DNA of 64,000 nucleotides from Mesodorylaimus sp. YZB2_4 (lineage: Eukaryota > Nematoda > Enoplea > Dorylaimida > Dorylaimidae): NCBI GenBank assembly GCA_030248295.1, contig JASANH010001028.1, forward strand, positions 186,001 through 250,000. Direction: 5' to 3'. Position 1 is the stretch's first letter; each line of letters begins with the position of its first letter. This document shows, in pieces, positions 58,019-64,000 of this stretch. Position numbers and translations under genes: made by a program. The notes under the pieces are model-generated. The model did no database searches. It saw nothing but the letters and a program-made list of their open reading frames with translations, and was not told where the DNA came from.

Positions 58019-59244
58019 TCGAATAGCGGTGTAGGATTTCGGTTGCGGTGGTATTGGACGTTGTTTAATTACAGTAGTGTGGTAAGAGACGACTACGATT
58101 TATCGCAGGCTTTGCACATGGGTATTTAAGCATTAGTTGATCCTCTCACGACGAGGCCCATTTTCCATTAGATGACCCCGCCAAGGAAAACAAGTGACAA
58201 CCTGGAATGGGCAGTTACCTTTCTTTTATTTATTTTGAACAACAAACTTGAATGTGGAAATCATTTTTAGATACTACGCTTATTTAAAAATATTGGAAAA
58301 AAACAGACATCGAAATTGTAAAATTACTTGCCCTCCGTCTGACCCGTTTTAAGTAGGAGACCCCCTACATTGCATGAATACTGTTTTCTTGTAAGTCTGG
58401 TTCTGACTTGAATTAAGAGTCCCCGATGGAACCCAAACTTCCTGTATTGTGCAATCTCAGATAAAAGAGCAAGGCAAAAGTTGCTCGAACCAGAATGCAT
58501 GAATTTGAGAGTGGGACAGTGTGTATGAGAAGATCGATGCTGAGACAGCTCGCAATCGATGACCTAGTTTGTAGGCAAGTGGTCGGAAGGGAGGGGCCTC
58601 AAAGACCTCACAAGTACAGTTCATTAAAGTCTGCATGAGGTTTTGTTGAGAACAATCTGCCATAAATTTGAAAATAGGCAGATACTGTACTTGTAAATGT
58701 GCAGCAGTGAATTTGTGATATTATGATTCTATTTGGACATTTCTTTCAGTAGATTTGCATATGTGGGCATTTTTTGCGCGCATGGCACAGAGTGTGAGAG
58801 TCTCCATTGCTGCCTTTTAGTGAATAAAAAAGTTACTGATTCTATGATGAGTTTCACTTATTACGTACGAACTTTTGGCTTCTGTAGACGGCATGGTACG
58901 GACGAAAGCGATGGGACATAGTGACCATTAGTTGGCTTACTCGGAGACGACCAGTCAGACTTGGCGAATCCGCTGATGACACATGCTGGCGCTATCAAAG
59001 TACAATTCATAAGGCTACAGCATACTTACCTACTACATGAAAGGTGCGCTACACCCAAGTGACCTCACTGCAAATCTAAAACTAAAAGTTCATCTTTTTT
59101 CTGATTTAGTAAGTCTGAAACTGATACTGTATCATTTCAGATATATCTAGGAACTGGAACTGCAGCTGGAACTGGATTTTTTCCTAACTTAATACCATAA
59201 AATAAGCAAAACCTTACACGCGACAAGTCAAAACCGCAAAAAAA
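58019..59244. other. Intergenic with a GPCR relic
   Basis: Except for the TM7 relic at 58445-58600 I recognise no gene in this stretch. Confidence 0.45.
58445..58600 (-). pseudogene. TM7 relic of a second SRSX-like receptor
   Basis: On the minus strand, ASCLSIDLLIHTVPLSN followed by SCILVRATFALLFYLRLH aligns with the helix-7 part of the receptor at 59245-60200 (LIFAPLTSLCILVRATSYLF and IYLRLH). DNA similarity is visible directly as GTGCAATCT.AGATAAA and GCTCGAACCAGAAT. Sequence upstream, where TM1-TM6 should be, is not recognisable, so only the tail of a duplicate remains. Confidence 0.6.
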
Positions 59245-60200
59245 TCACATCATAGGAACTTCATGTGGCACAACATTATTGCTGAAATGTTTTTTGAACA
59301 TTATGCGCAAAAACGATGCTCTAAACGTCTTGTGCAATCTGAGATAAATGAACAAGTAAGAAGTCGCTCGAACCAGAATACACAAACTTGTGAGTGGAGC
59401 GAATATGAGATTGGCGGCAAGAGCACCAATACTGCGCGACACTGCTGTGAGAATTGATGTCGAGACAGAACTCATGCAATACATCAGACCAATGCTGGTC
59501 AGTGCTAAGAAAACATCAAATTCCATCTGCTTCTTCCACTCCATTTTTTCATGCTCATGATGGAACGTTTTTGCCATATATCGACGATACATAATCACAG
59601 CTGACACAGCATAAATGCCCACCGTTAGATACACTGATAAATTCGCTTCAGTAATCTCATAAGTTGTAAAAATTTGGTTAAAACTAGCTCTATAAGTACA
59701 AGAAACACTTTTGACTCATCATAAACTGAGAACGCTAATGATTGTTTTATAATCGAGTAAGACCAAATGGTTACATTTACAAAAATTACATAATTTCTTG
59801 TATTGCGCACTTTATAAAAAATTGTAAATGTTATTCCGACAAAACGATCAATAGACAACGCTAATGAGAAGAATTTTTCCACCCCACCAAAAAAACTTAA
59901 AGGCGATTGTTGAAACATACAAATCAGTTGATTCGAAGTTTCGGGTCTATTTAATAAAAAAGCTAAATATCGCGCCAAGCCAGTACCAAAATAGGCAAAC
60001 ATATAAATTATTACAGCTAATGTGTGACTTGATATTAGGAACTGACTTTTGTTGTATAAGGATTTTGTGCAAGCAATAGTTATGAAGACCAATATATTAG
60101 TCAGAATAGCTATGGTAGAAAGAGCGATCCAGACAATATTTGTCGGTGATTGCTGAGCTAGCGCACGCAAAGACGCATTATTTATATCGGTCTCATTCAT
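59245..60200 (-). pseudogene. Rhodopsin-like GPCR with one frameshift (SRSX-like)
   Basis: Two overlapping minus-strand frames (60200-59625 and 59634-59245) together make one seven-helix receptor. The first carries MNETDINNAS, TM1 IALSTIAILTNILVFITIAC and SLALSIDRFVGI after helix 3. Just after SVYDESK near 59722 the homology should move to the next frame, giving SVSCTYRASFNQIF with a loop-2 cysteine and then LTVGIYAVSAVIMYRRYM (helix 5). So one base is missing (or extra) in an AAAAG run. The LSIDRF motif and general layout resemble nematode SRSX-type receptors. That likeness is an impression, not an alignment. A homopolymer assembly error could explain the single shift, in which case the gene is functional. 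Confidence 0.7.
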
Positions 60201-61184
60201 TTGTCAGAATCCTATAAAACAGGGAGTAGAAATATTAGCCCGCAATGACACTAAAGTTTGTAAGCTAGGACCATCGAGTACCACCTTTAAGAGATGGAGC
60301 ACGTACTGCAGTTCGTTCACATAATGCCTTTGAATTTCCAAATGGTTTCGATCTCTCCTCGCTTACTGCATCTCAAGGATACAGCCGAGTAAAGACAGAA
60401 GATAAAAAATATAGCTGCCTACATGCCGACCGCATCAACACTGGCTAACGTTTCGGTTTAGATTGAGAAGCCATGACCAGACATAATGTCTACCTTGAAT
60501 GTGGGGAGAGGGCCAATTTATTCAAGTCTGACCCCGACTTGAGTGCCGAGTCCCACTTTCAACTTGCTTATTGATCATTAGCACTTATGTACAGTTCGAT
60601 AACAGCGATGCATGTGGCAAACTATGACAAATTGAATTACCACTAGACGCAACGCTTTCGTTTTTGAAAAAGGGAGCTTGGACAAAAGTGGTATGAGAGC
60701 GAGAACATGTGTGCGGAAGCAGTACTTGTTTTCGAGAGGTCTAACCATCAGAGAAATCTTCAAGCTCCAACGCCACTACATAGCTAAAATGCAAACATTT
60801 TGGTCGCAAACAACGGTCAATAAAAATGTGTACAGTAAATTTCCTAGACGGAAAAATTTCGTTAGCTAGTCCCACACATGTCGCGTCTTCTATTGACGTC
60901 AGTGATTTAAAAATTCATCAAAAATTACTTACGCCGACGCCATTTTAGGGCGTTCGCTCGAAGATTAGTTTGTTACTCAGTTAACAGCCTAGTCGCCGCC
61001 CACGTTCCCAGACAGTGCCCTGTGCTTTTTCGCCCATTCTCCGATCGAGCTCATCGAGTCCAGATTTTCTGCTTGCCCTTTCGCGTATCGTGTAAATGAA
61101 CATAGGGCAGTCAAATCTTATCAGTCTATACTCTTGGGCCACGAGATTGTTCGCTGCAGTTTATCAGAAACAGTGCCCAAAGTA

Positions 61185-61302
61185 TAGTTCGATTCGATGC
61201 GTCAAATAAGCGTGCCATGCGACACTTTTGGGTCAACTGACAATGTAAAAAGGTGCCTAAGACGTCGCATCGCAAGCTTATTTGACGCATCGCATCGAAC
61301 TA
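61185..61302. mobile_element. 118-bp palindromic MITE, copy 1
   Basis: Starts TAGTTCGATTCGATGCGTCA and ends TGACGCATCGCATCGAACTA, inverted arms of about 40 bp, with a central GTCAACTGACAATG. A TA dinucleotide flanks each side, the duplication expected of Tc1/mariner-type insertion. Identical in length to copy 2. Confidence 0.8.
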
Positions 61303-63725
61303 TACTTTCAGCCTTAACAGAATGCTTCTGAGAAGGAAACCCCAATAAATAATAAATGCGACTGCACATTTTATTTAGCCGACTAGGTGGGTAGGTGTCT
61401 GGAGAAAAGTTTTTACTCGCTCGCAAAGCTGGAACTCTAAAGGCAAAAAATGGCGATTATAACTGGCGAGGATGTGCTGTATGCAAAGGGCGGCGGAATC
61501 CGCTGTACGAAAATTCTTTCCTTCACTTCGGTTTTTAGCAGGTTGAACAAACCGTTTTTGAAGTTACAATAGTCTTTTTTGCGGATCCGACCGTAAAAAC
61601 TTTGCAGCTTCCTTAATTTCCTCAGGGAAAAGGTTGAGTGACACTCTAGTTTGCAAACTATGTAAAGCTGCATCATACGATAAGTTCCTCGCGCCTGCAA
61701 GGGTTCAGTTTTGCTTGGGCATCACTGACCTCATATGGAGCTCACAATCATTCCAGAGCGCCATGCCGCAACATCCTTGCATATTTCTGCGGCTGCTTTA
61801 TAACTTGTGCATATGTCGGGTCAAAAGCCGTCCCCGGGCAAAGGGTCCAGGCGGTCAGGTTTTGAGGGCAAAAGATGTCCAGTCGCGGGATTAGAGTGGG
61901 CCAAGTAAGATGGGAGTTTCAGTGCTCTGATCGAGAGCTAGATGGGCGGGAACGGGCAACGGGCTAGCATGCGCATATGTACTATACATGTAAGTGAAAT
62001 ATGTTTGCAGAAACTGTCCGATACTCCCTCAGGAACTGCCTCTCCAGAAATGAGTGCATTGGCAAAGTACGTATATATGTGCCCATTGTTTCAGTGCGCA
62101 TAAAGGCGATCAACAAAGGACTTGCGACTTTAGAAGAAATTTGCCCACCTTTTGATGCCTATTAACAAGTTTTGTCAACACCTGCAGTTTGTGGGAGCTT
62201 TTTGCTGACGTGTTTATAAATTTTGATGGTTTATGGGATTTATACTGTACAGCACCACACTCGAATTTACATTTTACTACAGTGGCGTCAAATGCGGTGC
62301 AGGATGGCCGTCGAAGAATGATTTGAGAATAACTGGACCCCAGAGGCGTGTAAATCAAAGCACACGGGACCTTCGGGATAAAAGCATTTTTAGAGCCGGT
62401 GCCCCACCCCACCCCCTTATCTCTAAAGGCGGTGCACAAGCACACAAATATTTCTTTTGTGTCACCACTTTGATCAGGCCCTCAACAATAATTGCATGCA
62501 CAGCAAAATTCGGAATTTAAGTCGGATTAAAATGTTCTAGTCTGGGGCTGGGTTCAGATCGAAATTTCCACCCAACGCAGGACACAGCACTTACACTTAA
62601 GCGCCTGAGAACATCCCGCACGTCGACAGTATATGGTCCTGACGATGCGTGAGGCACACACGCGGTCTGCTGCGCAAGAGTTGTATGGCCATTCAACCCC
62701 CCAAAAACTGACCACAAATGGCCATCAAAAAATAGTGCTCCTTACTCACCGCTGGTTCTGAAGGGATCGCGAAGAAGATTTGTAAGATTTCATGGCGATA
62801 AACAGGGATGCGACAAGGATAGCTATGTTAAGAAGGGTACGCCATGAAATCTCCTTAATCCAGTTGCCAAAATGAGGTCACCATTTTCAAAATTTCTTAG
62901 CAACATCTTGGAGACCCTCATAATAATAAGCCATCAGATTTATCCCAAAACAAAAAAATAGTAGCTGTAAAACCCAAATCGCTCTTTAGAGCCGTAATTT
63001 ATGCAACGTTCGAAGAATGCCGAATACAATACATTGAAATCTGCGCACCCGCTTCTCGTCAGTTGGGGGCAGCCGACCTGACAGGCAGAAGAAACACGTT
63101 GAGCTTTCCTTATATCACCAAGAACAATCTTGGAAACAATAGCGTTTTCTGATAGCCTCAGTACACGTGCGCTAAAATGATGTTTAGTCGAAGGTAGCAC
63201 GCGTGTAAGGAATGTACATCGTGAAAATTCTCCTCGGCAACATACTGTGACTTGATTACGGCAGAACGATATAGGCATGTCAGGGTTTCAATAACGTCAT
63301 CACCCATTTAGCCTCGACTTGACCCAAAGAACTTGAAAGTTCCAGAAATATCCACGCGTACCTGTTGGTGTCGACCACTATAGCTTGAAGTTTGGCAGCG
63401 AAACGACCTTCAGTGCATGGACTGTACATACTACACGCACACAGCACAGATGAGAACTGAAAAACCGCGCACCTGACTACAAGTTGATCATGACGCCATT
63501 TTTCGGCTTGCGCAAAAATTATTGGGCAAGCATAGATACTGTATGTTGCGAGCTTACCATCAAAGCTTGTGTGATCACCTTGTGCTATAAAGCTATATAA
63601 CTAAAAATAAGTGAGAAATGAAGCCACTCGTATCGGCCACATCAACTGAGAATATATTCAATGTGAATATACTGCATATTCTCACGTCTGTGTGTGAATT
63701 TGTACAGTTAAGCCCGAAGTACATA

Positions 63726-63843
63726 TAGTTCGAAGCGATGCGTCAAATAAGCGTGCGATGCGACACTTTTGGGTCAACTGACAATGTAAAAAGGTGCCTA
63801 ATACGTCGCATCGCAAGCTTATTTGACGCATCGCATCGAACTA
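63726..63843. mobile_element. 118-bp palindromic MITE, copy 2
   Basis: Starts TAGTTCGAAGCGATGCGTCA and ends TGACGCATCGCATCGAACTA, with TA on both sides. The interior differs from copy 1 at only a few positions, so the family was active recently. RNA from it would form a long hairpin. Confidence 0.8.
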
Positions 63844-64000
63844 TACTTCCAGCTTTACAGTGTTACAGTATGGATATATCACCTGGATCGGATCCCTTGA
63901 AAATCCTATATTTCCCATGACTTTTATCTCCCGATATGTAAAAAATAACTACAGCATAAATGTTTAACATGAACAATGCAACTATTGTAGTCGTATCCAG

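Larger units (their letters stand above)
60201..64000. other. Gene-poor end of window with two MITEs
   Basis: Only the 118-bp MITE copies at 61185 and 63726 are recognised. A 112-codon minus frame at 62940-63278 has six cysteines but no family I know. Confidence 0.45.

Noticed and set aside
1-64000. CRISPR array, phage or operon-like system, or bacterial contamination
   Set aside because: No regularly spaced direct repeats. Introns with GT-AG ends, SINEs and animal receptor families run across the whole window.

Overview
The window is nuclear DNA of an invertebrate animal. The main evidence is a complete 22-exon gene for the nuclear exoribonuclease XRN2 with spliceosomal introns. Supporting evidence is a DEG/ENaC-type cation channel, an ionotropic-receptor (IR) type glutamate-receptor homologue without the amino-terminal domain (a protostome feature), a large set of mostly intronless rhodopsin-like receptors, tRNA-derived SINEs and many short non-autonomous DNA transposons. 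I cannot name the species. A small ecdysozoan or other protostome is plausible and a tardigrade is one candidate, but that is a guess.

Layout. 1-5.2 kb: a two-exon DEG/ENaC gene (minus). 7-28.3 kb: a dispersed receptor cluster on the minus strand with two decayed members (7.1-8.1 and 10.6-11.6 kb) and two intact intronless members (16.9-18.0 and 27.2-28.3 kb). Between them lie a degraded ionotropic-receptor relic (12.9-13.9 kb), a reverse-transcriptase relic, and a plus-strand peptide-receptor-like GPCR interrupted by one TGA (24.5-25.5 kb). 28.3-32.8 kb: gene-poor, SINE relics. 32.8-42.4 kb: XRN2, whose introns carry two copies of one transposon and one SINE. 43.1-43.6 kb: an inverted pair of tRNA-Lys(UUU) genes. 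45.1-45.4 kb: a cysteine-rich galaxin-like exon. 46.5-54.6 kb: a repeat-dense block with nested insertions, containing a plus-strand GPCR with a single TAG. 55.2-56.6 kb: the intact IR gene. 57.1-60.2 kb: another foldback transposon, a GPCR relic and a frameshifted GPCR. 60.2-64 kb: no genes recognised, two copies of a 118-bp MITE.

Biology. Apart from housekeeping XRN2 and the tRNAs, nearly every recognisable gene encodes a membrane receptor or channel of the kind used in chemosensation or peptide sensing. Most are single-copy-frame genes at different stages of decay, from intact, through one nonsense change or one indel, to multiply broken relics. One pair shares a nearly identical internal tract, as expected from gene conversion. 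Transposons with clean 8-bp target duplications (hAT-like) and SINEs with long target duplications account for most of the structured non-coding sequence. The most striking case is a SINE split by a 2-kb element that is itself split by a 1.26-kb hAT-like element. I found no CRISPR array, operon or other prokaryotic system. All splice sites, duplications and alignments were read by eye.
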